Source: Alkalihalobacterium sp048323755 (GTDB lineage: Bacteria; Bacillota; Bacilli; Bacillales; Bacillaceae_F). Taken from it: a stretch of DNA of 64,000 nucleotides. Shown here piece by piece: positions 1-7,590 of this stretch; within the stretch, counting starts at the first letter, position 1; each line of letters opens with the position of its first letter. Location: NCBI RefSeq assembly GCF_048323755.1, contig NZ_JBLWFS010000009.1:1-64000 (forward strand). The letters run 5' to 3'. The notes under the pieces were generated by a model. That model did not search any database. It saw only the letters and a program-made list of their open reading frames with translations, and was not told the origin of the DNA. Made by a program: the position numbers and the translations under genes.

Positions 1-34
1 AAACGATTTGATTCATGGTATAATGTTTAAACAT
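1..34 (-). CDS. IS1182-like transposase, N-terminal fragment (runs off window)
   Basis: Only the first eleven codons are visible; they read MFKHYTMNQIV on the minus strand and continue past base 1. The start ATG has a GGAGGT ribosome site six bases upstream. IS1182-family transposases of Bacillus that I know open in almost the same way (MFKxYxMNQV), so I infer an IS copy lying mostly outside the window. The piece is too short for any catalytic residue to be seen, and the family assignment rests only on this N-terminal resemblance. Confidence 0.55.
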   Translation of the reverse strand, partial: MFKHYTMNQIV

Positions 35-92
35 AAGGATACCTCCGTTAATTTATTGTGTGGTAACTTTAATTTTATCAGATGGTATCCTT
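35..92 (-). promoter_or_regulatory. Inverted repeat covering the transposase ribosome site
   Basis: AAGGATACC at 35-43 is the perfect complement of GGTATCCTT at 84-92. On the minus strand the first arm would pair with the sequence between the GGAGG and the ATG of the transposase. Many insertion sequences hide their ribosome site this way when transcription enters from outside. The IS terminus probably lies near here, but I cannot place it exactly. Confidence 0.35.
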
Positions 93-131
93 ATTTGAAT
101 TCAAAAACCAGTTAAATCTAAAAAAAAATAA

Positions 132-180
132 AGAGTGGCACTCACCCCATCTCATTAGGGTGAGTGCCACTCTATTTTTT
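132..180. terminator. Bidirectional intrinsic terminator
   Basis: A perfect 16-bp stem (132-147 with 158-173, arm AGAGTGGCACTCACCC) closes a 10-base loop. An A-run precedes it and a T-run follows it, so it can work on both strands. It lies just downstream of the minus-strand exonuclease gene. Confidence 0.85.
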
Positions 181-239
181 ATTTACTGGGTTTTGTCCCA
201 GCCTCTTTATTTTCCCTTATTCATAGCATCTCCCATCAG

Positions 240-854
240 CTATGCAAGTTGGGATAATATTTTGGAGAAGTCAACTCGATCTCCTAGTGTTGGTTGTTTT
301 GTTGGCTTCATATATGCTTTATCTTTTTCGATGGCCTTAAAGACCTCATACGTTGTTAAAGCATCATCTAAGGCGCGATGATGTCTACCGATGCCTTTAC
401 TTCCATATTCCTCAAGCACTCTCCATAGCCCACTTTGATTTTTATGACCGAAAAATCTTTGATACTCTTTAGATAGATCACGCTCTCTTTCTTTTATTGG
501 GCATTCTAGATTAGAGTATCGGCAATTGTTACGTAGCACTTTCATATCTTGATTTCCCCAAGTAACAACTTTTGTTGGCCCAAATGACATATACATGTTG
601 AGCAACTCCACAAGGTGGGCAAGTGGTATACCTTGATCAACCTGCTCTTGTTGAATACCTAAAAAGCCAACACAACGTTCTGTTAGTTTTGGAAACAATA
701 CAGGCTTAACAAAAGACGAATATGTATCATATATTTTTTCGTCAATGACTGATACAACACCAACCTCAATAATTTCAGGACGAAACATACTTGGATTTCC
801 CTTACTTTGGCTCATAGTAAATTCAAAATCAATAAATAAATGTTGTTGTGTCAC
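240..854 (-). CDS. kapD: KapD-like DEDDh 3'-5' exonuclease
   Basis: The 204-residue protein is an exonuclease-III-type (DEDDh) nuclease. Motif I is DFEFTM near residue 10, the middle acidic residue sits in WGNQDMK, and the C-terminal motif is HHRALDDALT. The length matches Bacillus KapD, an inhibitor of the KinA route into sporulation, and the close DFEFTM motif supports that name over a DNA polymerase III epsilon subunit. The start is a GTG with a G-rich site just upstream. The gene stands alone and ends at the 132-180 terminator. Confidence 0.75.
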   Translation of the reverse strand: MTQQHLFIDFEFTMSQSKGNPSMFRPEIIEVGVVSVIDEKIYDTYSSFVKPVLFPKLTERCVGFLGIQQEQVDQGIPLAHLVELLNMYMSFGPTKVVTWGNQDMKVLRNNCRYSNLECPIKERERDLSKEYQRFFGHKNQSGLWRVLEEYGSKGIGRHHRALDDALTTYEVFKAIEKDKAYMKPTKQPTLGDRVDFSKILSQLA

Positions 855-1141
855 GTAGATCCCCCCATTTATTTTTTTCTTTCATTTTATTGATGTGACT
901 CGCCAGCGAATGTGTATAAAAAACGTTCTTGACTATTACTTACAATTCTAAAATTTTGATGAAACTCGTTTCTGTCTTTTTATACGTAACCGTAGTACAA
1001 TTGGTTTCATATTTTATTTTTTTCGATATAAAATAATCTTTTGCGTTGTTTGCGTTCGTTCGATTTCAAACGCCTAACACAAGTATTTAACGAACTTTCG
1101 ACTATGGGTCTTTATGCAACTTTAATTTTGGAGTGAAAAAC

Positions 1142-1723
1142 ATGATTGAGATTGACAAAAAACAGCTGCAAATCCTAAGTAAAGCCTGCTTCAATTGCAG
1201 TGATTCATATTTTCAACCTGGACATTCTAGTTTACCTACTATTGGTTGCTGCAGTTACAGTCCTGTAATCAGTCTTTATGAAATTAATCAAATGGTACAA
1301 CAAACTGACCGTAATTTTTTTATTAATACAATTTATAAGAATGATAACTGTACCATTAATGACTATAACATTATTATCCATGCGCATGTACATCCTCTTT
1401 TTGAAGAAGAAAACACGGATCAACTCTCATCCATCGAACAATCTGATTTAAAATTAAGTTATTCGACCTGTCAATTCTTCAAAAGGAATAAAGGCTGTTC
1501 GCTCAAACCTTCCTATAAAAATGCAACATGTCGATCGTTTATCTGCTCTACCATTGAAAATCAACTAGACATTCCACACCAAAAGCAGTTAACGGAATGG
1601 TCTCGATCTATCCAACTTGAGACCAAAACGTTTAACGATACCCACCAAGCTATTTTAAAAGAGAAAGGGTTATCCTTAACTAAAAATGTCAATGCCATAC
1701 TCGCTTATCTAGAAGACCTCTAA
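1142..1723 (+). CDS. Cysteine-rich YkgJ-like putative metal-binding protein
   Basis: A 193-residue soluble protein with clustered cysteines: CFNC near residue 17, a CC pair near residue 36, then C in STCQFF, C in KGCSL, and C in ATCRSFIC. The order (CxxC...CC, then CxFF...GCSL..Y....CRxF) resembles the YkgJ/UPF0153 family thought to bind Zn or an Fe-S cluster, but I infer this from spacing only. I chose the ATG at 1142 because GGAGTG at 1130-1135 sits six bases upstream; a GTG at 1133 in the same frame overlaps that site. Function unknown. Confidence 0.7.
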   Translation: MIEIDKKQLQILSKACFNCSDSYFQPGHSSLPTIGCCSYSPVISLYEINQMVQQTDRNFFINTIYKNDNCTINDYNIIIHAHVHPLFEEENTDQLSSIEQSDLKLSYSTCQFFKRNKGCSLKPSYKNATCRSFICSTIENQLDIPHQKQLTEWSRSIQLETKTFNDTHQAILKEKGLSLTKNVNAILAYLEDL

Positions 1724-1750
1724 AACAAAGGTTATTTTCTTATTCTTCAA

Positions 1751-1829
1751 AAACTTCACGCATAGCGTGAAGAGCTTCGCTTGGCTTACGTTCCAAAAGC
1801 AAGAGCAATAATCTTTGAGAAATGAGCCA
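1751..1829 (-). repeat. Dispersed hairpin repeat, family 1, partial copy A
   Basis: A one-ended copy of the repeat found in full at 36393-36583 and 43217-43347. It holds the inner hairpin CTTCACGCATAGCGTGAAG, the segment CGCTTGGCTTACG, then CAAAAGCAA and the outer GAGCC end. The partner end (CGAAAACAGCC type) is missing here. Confidence 0.6.
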
Positions 1830-1875
1830 AGGTTAATAAATTTTATAAATTTTCTGCCTATTTTAGTGAAATCAG

Positions 1876-1904
1876 TTGACCATCCTCTACTTCTGTTATA
1901 GTAT
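1876..1904 (+). promoter_or_regulatory. Putative sigma-A promoter
   Basis: TTGACC at 1876-1881 is followed after 17 bases by TAGTAT at 1899-1904; alternative TATAGT hexamers overlap this position. It lies upstream of the small gene at 1960. Confidence 0.4.
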
Positions 1905-1959
1905 AGTTATAAGAAAACAAACTGTTATAAAACAGACGGGAGTTAGGAGGCGATTGTCA

Positions 1960-2109
1960 ATGTGTCAAACTGAAAAATATCGTCATGTATGGTTTCTTTA
2001 TTTATCTAATTGTGAAAAATACGGGATCGAAAGTAAATTAGACTTTTATCAGTTTGTAAATTCTATGACCGTAGATCAAATTGAGCAATTATTTGAACAA
2101 TCACAATAA
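1960..2109 (+). CDS. Small hypothetical protein (49 aa)
   Basis: The ATG at 1960 has an AGGAGG site nine bases upstream (1945-1950). An upstream extension in the same frame would begin inside the promoter region and is unlikely. The 49-residue product (MCQTEKYRHVWFLYL... ending QIEQLFEQSQ) is mixed aromatic and acidic with no signal peptide. I do not recognise a family. A 12-codon reading frame and a terminator follow it. Confidence 0.6.
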   Translation: MCQTEKYRHVWFLYLSNCEKYGIESKLDFYQFVNSMTVDQIEQLFEQSQ

Positions 2110-2144
2110 CCCAATAGAAGAAAGTCATTCATGGAGGTCAGCGA

Positions 2145-2183
2145 ATGAAGGATGATGTTAGTGCTGTCATATTTCAATTATAG
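2145..2183 (+). CDS. Possible 12-residue peptide frame
   Basis: ATG at 2145, with GGAGGTC about five bases upstream, opens a 12-codon frame (MKDDVSAVIFQL) that stops at 2183, right where the next terminator stem begins. The ribosome site is better than chance, but a frame this short may mean nothing. It could be a leader-type peptide or a remnant. Confidence 0.25.
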   Translation: MKDDVSAVIFQL

Positions 2184-2224
2184 AAAACGTCTGTTTCAAT
2201 CAACATCGAAACAGACGTTTTTAT
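2184..2224 (+). terminator. Intrinsic terminator
   Basis: Perfect 14-bp stem AAAACGTCTGTTTC (2184-2197) with its complement at 2208-2221, a 10-base loop and a following T-rich tract. It ends the 1960 transcription unit upstream of yidD. Confidence 0.85.
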
Positions 2225-2284
2225 TTTGTTCACGTTCTTATGATAAGATTAACATATATAAAGAGATCGGGGAGATTACTACAA

Positions 2285-2518
2285 ATGAAAAGGTTATTAC
2301 TGGGCATTATATACTTATATCAAAAAATAATTTCGCCACTGAAACCACCTACCTGCCGCTTTCATCCAACTTGTTCGCATTACGGATTTGAAGCGATTAA
2401 GCGATTTGGGGCTATTAAAGGCAGTTGGTTGACGCTAAAAAGAATATTAAAGTGTCATCCGTTTCACCCAGGTGGATTTGACCCCGTCCCAGAAAAAGAA
2501 AAACATAAAAAAAACTAA
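2285..2518 (+). CDS. yidD: Membrane protein insertion efficiency factor YidD
   Basis: A 77-residue YidD-family protein. These help YidC/Oxa1 insert membrane proteins at the inner face of the membrane. The family marks are an N-terminal amphipathic helix (LLLGIIYLYQKIISPL), the CRFHPTCSHYG block near residue 24, and the CHPFHPGGFDPVP end. The ATG at 2285 has GGGGAG ten bases upstream. It is followed after 13 bases by a small gene, probably in the same transcript. Confidence 0.93.
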   Translation: MKRLLLGIIYLYQKIISPLKPPTCRFHPTCSHYGFEAIKRFGAIKGSWLTLKRILKCHPFHPGGFDPVPEKEKHKKN

Positions 2519-2531
2519 ACGAGGTGATCCT

Positions 2532-2786
2532 TTGAATTATAATCATGATATTGACTACGATCGAGATGGCGATCGCGAAGATGAACTAACTGAAGAAGAA
2601 GTCGTGAATATGCTCAAATCTAGTTTACGTCAAGAAGAAGAAATGTTGAAAACATACACAATTTTAGCAGAACGTATTCATGATAATGATGTATTAAAAA
2701 ATCGATTAGAAAATTTTGCACAAGGTAATGCCAAACGTTCCCGCCAACTAGAAGATGAAATTAATCAAAACGAGGAAACTCATTAA
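2532..2786 (+). CDS. Small acidic helical protein, possibly ferritin-like
   Basis: An 84-residue acidic protein starting at TTG 2532 with GAGGTGA just upstream. The body is two predicted helices rich in E, K and L (EEVVNMLKSSLRQEEEML and the KNRLENFAQGNAKRSRQLED stretch). This pattern recalls half of a ferritin-like or rubrerythrin-like bundle, but no complete metal motif can be seen, so the function is unknown. It follows yidD closely and is closed by the 2844 terminator. Confidence 0.65.
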   Translation: MNYNHDIDYDRDGDREDELTEEEVVNMLKSSLRQEEEMLKTYTILAERIHDNDVLKNRLENFAQGNAKRSRQLEDEINQNEETH

Positions 2787-2843
2787 GTTTGGAGGACTCA
2801 TAGGACCTTATTTTGCTAAATTCTATAAAGGCTTAAGTTACGT

Positions 2844-2884
2844 ACGGAGGTGCTAATCATACTATGATTAGCACCTCCGTTTTG
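2844..2884 (+). terminator. Intrinsic terminator, hairpin family with 31041-31075
   Basis: A perfect 17-bp stem ACGGAGGTGCTAATCAT (2844-2860) pairs with 2864-2880 across a three-base loop, then TTTT. The core AGGTGC-AATCA-ACTATGATT-GCACCT recurs at 31041-31075 with compensatory stem changes. Confidence 0.85.
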
Positions 2885-2958
2885 TATGTCCTATTCAATA
2901 ATCCCTCCTCGATACCTTATTAACCCATTACATTAGTGTCACATTTTCTCAATTAACC

Positions 2959-3930
2959 TCAACTGTAGTTTCTTCCTTTTCCTGAATCGCTAATTTCAAC
3001 AAGTTCTTCAGGGTATGGCTCAAAAAATGTTTGTTCGAGCATATAATCATTTTCAAATCGATACGCCCATGCTTTTAAAATACTTACAACGCTACTAATA
3101 GGAAGTTTCTTTTCACGATACTTTTCTAATGTCGATAAAAAGTATTCCTTTTCTTTCGTTGATAAATTTGGAGAAAAATAGCCGAATATGCGCTGGCAGA
3201 CATTGATGTTTGAGGTGTATCGAGGAATCCGACTAAAAAGCTGATACAATTCATCTTCATATAAACTAAACGTTTCTTCAATGGATCTTTTATCTTTATT
3301 ACTTAGGATTTGTCCGAGAAGTTTTAACCTTTTTTGGTTATATGCCATAAATAAATATTTATTTTTCTTATGAAAATCATTGAGTTGACTTAGTTTTAAG
3401 GATGATTTTACCTTTTTAAACTCTGTCGTCGTAAATAATTTCGTTAAATAGTGTTCCCGGATCTTAAAGTTTTTTAGTCTTCCTTCATCTTCAATTGATG
3501 TTTTCGGATAATACTGTAGTACTTTCGCTGTAAACGCACCACTACTCGTTCGAACAGTCGGTGACTTTTCTAAACCTGAATACACTTTTACATCTGTGAT
3601 TCCACAACTAGGTGAGCGATTTTTCAGAATAAATCCATCAACATCTTTTAACTCATCTAAAAAGCTATCTGCAAATTCTTCCATATCTGTTGTCAAATCT
3701 TTTCCTGTTTTCGGTTGTACCAAACGGTCTTTTTCACCTTCAGCAACAAGACGAATAACTTCTCGAGGTGTTCCTAAACCGATTTCGACTTCTGGACATA
3801 CAGGAATGAATTCAACATACGGCTTTAAATTATGTACAGTTTGGTCCGTTAATTTATCTCCATTATAGCGGCAAGCAGAAAATTCAATACATTGACTGAC
3901 CACAACTTTTGGTTTACAAAACTCTTTCAT
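2959..3930 (-). CDS. DUF523-DUF1722 fusion protein (YbgA/TudS-like)
   Basis: A 323-residue protein with two known domains. Residues 8-150 are DUF523, the fold of thiouracil desulfidase TudS. Its conserved cysteines are here as C14 in VSQC, C20, C45 in IPVCPE and C109 in RSPSCGI, enough to hold a [4Fe-4S] cluster. Residues about 190-310 are DUF1722 (YbgA), a helical domain of unknown role. The fused form is common in bacteria. By family I infer a sulfur-handling, possibly thiolated-base, role, but the substrate is unknown. It has no close operon partner. Confidence 0.85.
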   Translation of the reverse strand: MKEFCKPKVVVSQCIEFSACRYNGDKLTDQTVHNLKPYVEFIPVCPEVEIGLGTPREVIRLVAEGEKDRLVQPKTGKDLTTDMEEFADSFLDELKDVDGFILKNRSPSCGITDVKVYSGLEKSPTVRTSSGAFTAKVLQYYPKTSIEDEGRLKNFKIREHYLTKLFTTTEFKKVKSSLKLSQLNDFHKKNKYLFMAYNQKRLKLLGQILSNKDKRSIEETFSLYEDELYQLFSRIPRYTSNINVCQRIFGYFSPNLSTKEKEYFLSTLEKYREKKLPISSVVSILKAWAYRFENDYMLEQTFFEPYPEELVEISDSGKGRNYS

Positions 3931-4280
3931 ACATCCACCAACCTATTCTAGTTAATTCATTAAACTTACCTGTTATCGCAACGTTTTATTAGAGTATGTA
4001 ATCCTAATTTTAAAATGCAAATTCTTCATTTAATGTTTGATAAGTGGTCTCCCCTATTATCAAAACAGTGCCTATACTTTTTTCCTAAGGATTTGATGCT
4101 CTAAATTCTTTTAGTACTAATGTATAAAATTGTACTGGAAAAAGGATAATAATCGAAGAAGAAAATGACAAGCATTAAGTTTAATTTATACGATTTTTGG
4201 TCGAAATCCAATGATTACCTCCGATAATTTCAAAATGGAAACTGTCTGATTATTTTTATTGCAAAGGAGATTAATTACTT
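3931..4280. other. Intergenic stretch without a gene
   Basis: This AT-rich divergent region lies between the DUF523 protein and the lipoprotein at 4281. It should hold both promoters, but I could not pick a convincing pair of hexamers. No RNA gene or strong inverted repeat is seen. Confidence 0.5.
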
Positions 4281-4844
4281 ATGCACAAAATTGCCTTATT
4301 AATTCTCATAACCGTTACGATGTCTACATTTATAGGCTGCCAGGATCGTCCTGAAGATATTACACAAAGTATAGAAAAACAACATATGCGAGCTACTGAT
4401 GGGATTGAACCGCTCCACCCTTCAAATAAAGACCAAAATAAAACAAGAAGAGATGTAACTCAGAGTGCTGTTTCCTATGCTTCAGAATTTGGATTTTACT
4501 TAAACCAATTATACGCTCACCTAGAACCGTTAAATAATTTGTTCTACACTGAAAAACCAACAGAAAAGGATGTCCGTGATGCTCGAGAACACGTTCGAAA
4601 GGCTCAGGATTGGAGTGAGTATATCATTAGTTTAGATACACCTCCAGAGTTCGAAAATCTTTATACAGTACATAGTAGTACCCTCCTTGAACTTGACTCT
4701 CTTATGAAAAGTTTAGAGGATATGGACTTAAATGATGAGGTCTACTTTAGAAGAGCTCGATTATATTACGAAAATAGTATTATTGCCGTAAAGTCCATGG
4801 AGCGTGAATATAAAGGCGTACTCGAAGAACAAGGTATTAAATAA
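4281..4844 (+). CDS. Hypothetical lipoprotein
   Basis: A 187-residue protein that opens with a lipoprotein signal (hydrophobic LLILITVTMS, lipobox FIGC at residues 17-20), so it should be tethered to the outer face of the membrane. The rest is helical and charged and looks like a four-helix bundle (SYASEFGFYLNQLYAHL, then DAREHVRKAQDWSEY). I do not recognise the family. AAGGAG precedes the ATG. Confidence 0.8.
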   Translation: MHKIALLILITVTMSTFIGCQDRPEDITQSIEKQHMRATDGIEPLHPSNKDQNKTRRDVTQSAVSYASEFGFYLNQLYAHLEPLNNLFYTEKPTEKDVRDAREHVRKAQDWSEYIISLDTPPEFENLYTVHSSTLLELDSLMKSLEDMDLNDEVYFRRARLYYENSIIAVKSMEREYKGVLEEQGIK

Positions 4845-4851
4845 AAAAAAT

Positions 4852-4903
4852 TACAGTGCCAGGCACCTTCACTACATTAAAGTGATGAAGGTACCTGGCA
4901 CCG
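4852..4903 (-). terminator. Hairpin with GTGCCAGGCACC core, probable terminator
   Basis: GTGCCAGGCACCTTCACT at 4856-4873 pairs with 4881-4901 with one bulge. On the minus strand an A-run in the plus sequence (4845-4850) gives a U tract shortly after the stem, so it probably ends the YhcN-type gene at 4914. It may also serve the plus-strand lipoprotein. Confidence 0.6.
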
Positions 4904-4913
4904 TTTAAGGTTA

Positions 4914-5633
4914 TTATTCAGGTCTTGGGAAGATGTTTTTTCTAATTTCTGATAGTTGGCCACCAATTCCTTGGAACGGCTCGGCAATATCGTTCCCTTC
5001 AAGTGCTGCACGAATACGATTTACATTTCTTCGATCTGTAGCGATACGCACTCGATCTAGATCAACCACTTCAGATAGCTCTTCTTCAACTTCTTGAATA
5101 AGCTTCGGTCGATTTTGTTCTGGTGACTCAATACCAATTAGCAACACACCTTCATGGGGGAGCACATAAACTTCGTTGATATTCTCGATTGCTAACAATC
5201 TTTGTCGAATGGAATCCTTAGTATCAAGATTTTGAAGCTTTTCGTTATCAATTTGCTTATGTCTTAAATGAGGACGATCCCCAAGCACATACTTTCCTCT
5301 TATTGTATTAGGAATATTATTGTAAATCCTTGCTCCGCTTCGATTTGTACCTTGTGTTTTAAACCCTAAATTACGTTCGCTTGTATAATACATATTATTT
5401 TCAGCAATCGGTTGTGCTCGATCGGTACGCCCCTTTGGTACACCATCGGGAACCATCATATCACTTATAGGACCTTCATGATTTCTAGCTTGATTGGTTC
5501 CAAAACCACTAAACCCCTCTTCACGAAAATGATTTGCCCCCATTGGGTGCTTCTGTTCCACAACGCCACATCCGGAGAACATCGCTAAGAACAACATAAG
5601 CATGACGATAACCAAGGTTAGTTTTTTCATCAT
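4914..5633 (-). CDS. YhcN/YlaJ-family sporulation lipoprotein
   Basis: A 239-residue lipoprotein with a signal peptide and lipobox (FSGC, residues 19-22), followed by a low-complexity linker rich in G, N and R. The C-terminal half, from about residue 130 (DSIRQRLLAIENINEVYVL...LLIGIE), is the YhcN/YlaJ domain found in spore inner-membrane lipoproteins linked to germination or outgrowth. A second member lies at 6498-7100 on the same strand. Confidence 0.85.
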   Translation of the reverse strand: MMKKLTLVIVMLMLFLAMFSGCGVVEQKHPMGANHFREEGFSGFGTNQARNHEGPISDMMVPDGVPKGRTDRAQPIAENNMYYTSERNLGFKTQGTNRSGARIYNNIPNTIRGKYVLGDRPHLRHKQIDNEKLQNLDTKDSIRQRLLAIENINEVYVLPHEGVLLIGIESPEQNRPKLIQEVEEELSEVVDLDRVRIATDRRNVNRIRAALEGNDIAEPFQGIGGQLSEIRKNIFPRPE

Positions 5634-5926
5634 AATTCTCCTTTCTTATTACTTATAAGTTGTGTACAATTAGTCGATTTCATGAGAAGAAGTTAGCGGA
5701 AATTGTTTCTTTACAAGAGAAAAACTTATAGAAATATACTCATATCTTGTCGATTTGTTGTTTTTTATAAAAGTTCATGACTACTTTTAGGGAATGTATT
5801 TAATTATCACTAAAAATACGTATAATTGTCGTTGTGTGTAAAATAAATTCAAACTTTCTCACATAGTAGCAGTCAGACCATAAGTTTACACAAAAATTAA
5901 TATTGATGAAAAATGGAGTGGAAGAA

Positions 5927-6088
5927 ATGTTATTATATGCGATTGAACGAAAAAGAAGTCAGATGATCTTACTAGCTGAAAAGTATGGCTATACTTCCGA
6001 GGCAACGGTTAAGTGTAGTCAAGAATTGGACAAGTTATTGAACCTGGCCCAGCAGAATACCTGTATGAATGTGAAGATGGCCAAATAG
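5927..6088 (+). CDS. Spo0E-like aspartyl phosphatase
   Basis: A 53-residue Spo0E-family protein. The pattern RxxMIxLAxxxG followed by CSQELDKLL is the SQELD signature of phosphatases that dephosphorylate Spo0A-P and so hold back sporulation. The ATG at 5927 has GGAG eight bases upstream; an in-frame TTG at 5903 lacks a site. Which response regulator it acts on is inferred from the family. It sits between two spore lipoprotein genes. Confidence 0.85.
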   Translation: MLLYAIERKRSQMILLAEKYGYTSEATVKCSQELDKLLNLAQQNTCMNVKMAK

Positions 6089-6217
6089 CACCAATTATTG
6101 TTTACCTTGCACAGCTACTATTGTTAAAAAAAAGCATCTTTACCACTATACTTATATAATTAACCCTTTGTTTAAAAGTAAGTACTTTCTTCTACTTCGA
6201 TGTGTAAGGAGTTATCT

Positions 6218-6364
6218 GTGGACGGTGTAAAAATAGCTTGTCAAGAAATTCTTATACGTCTTCAACTAATGGATGGCGTCAAAATCTCTTATCAAACACA
6301 AGAAGAGATCGAGTGTATCATTAGAAGTACATATACCACCTTGTTTATGCTGATGGCAACTTGA
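6218..6364 (+). CDS. Small hypothetical protein (48 aa)
   Basis: A GTG at 6218 with AAGGAG about seven bases upstream opens a 48-codon frame (MDGVKIACQEILIRLQLMDG... ending TLFMLMAT). The phrase MDGVKI appears twice, at residues 1-6 and 18-23. It lies behind the Spo0E-like gene and has similar size but no SQELD motif. I do not recognise it. Confidence 0.5.
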   Translation: MDGVKIACQEILIRLQLMDGVKISYQTQEEIECIIRSTYTTLFMLMAT

Positions 6365-6414
6365 AGACGAAAAACAACAAATAAAAATATCATAGTTGCT
6401 AATTCTACAAACAA

Positions 6415-6489
6415 AAAGTGCCAGCAACTTTTACACTTATAAAGAAACTGACCAATTTTTCTTTATAAGTACTAGTGTTCTGGCACTTT
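6415..6489 (-). terminator. Long bulged hairpin, probable terminator
   Basis: AAAGTGCCAG at 6415-6424 pairs with CTGGCACTTT at 6480-6489, and ACTTATAAAGAAA around 6435-6447 pairs with TTTCTTTATAAGT around 6458-6470. A U tract follows on the minus strand, so it should end the lipoprotein gene at 6498. Confidence 0.6.
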
Positions 6490-6497
6490 AGAAGACA

Positions 6498-7100
6498 TTA
6501 ATTAATTACTTTCCCACGTTCAAATGGACGTTGCAAAATTCTACCAAGGTCCCTCATAAAATTTTCAGCTTCTATACCTTCTTCATAAGGAGCTCCCTCT
6601 CTCAAATTATACAGTTGTCTTTGGAATTCGGAAAACCCTTGGTCATCGTGAATGACACGAATTTCAACATCATTTGCGATAGATGAATGTACTGTTTCTT
6701 CCACCTTGTTTTCTATTTCATCGTTCCACTCTTCGGTTGTATAAACACTTACTAAGACTATTCTCCCTTGTATATATACATGTGCGTCATCAACTTCTTC
6801 TAATTGCAACAGTTGCTTCGTTAAAGGCCTGTTTCCATTATAAAATTCAATGTAATCCGCATTATCAGTTCTAGTGTTTGTCCCGTGACCTGTATTTCTT
6901 CTAGACGTAATAAGTTGTCTACTTACTAATGGAGTTCTCCCATCAATAGCCATCTCCGGATCTAACTCGGGAACTTGTTGTTCTTCACGGATTTTCTGAA
7001 TTCTTTGTTCATTTTGTTGAACTCCTGCCCCTGTACCACAAGCAGTTAAAACAATAACAAAAGCCATTAACGATAAAAAGCAGAAACATACTTTTTTCAC
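6498..7100 (-). CDS. YhcN/YlaJ-family sporulation lipoprotein, second copy
   Basis: A 200-residue lipoprotein with lipobox LTAC (residues 18-21). From about residue 90 (LTKQLLQLEEVDDAHVYIQGRI) the YhcN/YlaJ domain runs to near the end, with the usual VEETVHSSI and DVEIRVIHDD segments. It resembles the protein at 4914 in layout but diverges in sequence, so the pair are old paralogues. Role inferred: spore membrane or germination. Confidence 0.85.
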   Translation of the reverse strand: MKKVCFCFLSLMAFVIVLTACGTGAGVQQNEQRIQKIREEQQVPELDPEMAIDGRTPLVSRQLITSRRNTGHGTNTRTDNADYIEFYNGNRPLTKQLLQLEEVDDAHVYIQGRIVLVSVYTTEEWNDEIENKVEETVHSSIANDVEIRVIHDDQGFSEFQRQLYNLREGAPYEEGIEAENFMRDLGRILQRPFERGKVIN

Positions 7101-7383
7101 GGTACACTCCCCTTTCTTTTATTATCGTTTAATTTTTATCAACATAATACCCCTGTAAACTATAGGAAATTGCAAAAACAGCAGTGTTAAAGCAACGTTT
7201 TGAAACGAGCCTCGCCTTAATAACTGAAAGATCGTGCGCCAAATCGATGTTGACTATAGATACATCCAGGGGGGAATGGAGATTTTTAGAAAACCTAAAA
7301 GAATTTTCGATTAACCATTGCAATCAATTCAACAATTTGTTAAGGTAGACACAACAAATGAATATTCTTTACTTCTAATTGAA
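7101..7383. other. Intergenic region, no convincing gene
   Basis: Open frames of about 60 codons exist on both strands (minus 7129-7323; plus about 7160-7350), but neither has a ribosome site and neither product resembles a family I know. The stretch should hold the promoter of the riboswitch transcript. Confidence 0.5.
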
Positions 7384-7562
7384 GTGAGGATAGAGGTGCA
7401 AAAACCATGAGTAAGCAATGGGAGGAGGATGAGCTCTATTGAACATTGTTGAAAGGGGGATTTGCCGAAGTCTACGGTTCTCATACTAACCAAGGGCTGG
7501 TTCTGTATTGAATAAATGCAGTACTGTCATATAGTACATACTATATGGAGGGCTATCTTACG
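7384..7562 (+). ncRNA. Lysine riboswitch (L box)
   Basis: The leader carries the L-box marks in order: GATAGAGGTGCAAAAACC, GAGTAAGCAATGGGAGGAGG, then AAAGGGGGATTTGCCGAAGT near 7454. Its ends pair as P1 (GTGAGGATAG with CTATCTTAC). L boxes bind lysine and switch lysine-synthesis or transport genes. A terminator follows at 7591 and then dapA, so high lysine should stop transcription before the gene. Confidence 0.92.
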
Positions 7563-7590
7563 CAAGGATAAATGTCTAATTGTCATTCCT

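Noticed and set aside
82..381. 99-codon plus-strand frame
   Set aside because: It crosses the 132-180 terminator, overlaps kapD on the other strand, and has no ribosome site.
7129..7323. 64-codon minus-strand frame
   Set aside because: TTG start without ribosome site; product unlike any family; an equally long frame exists on the plus strand.
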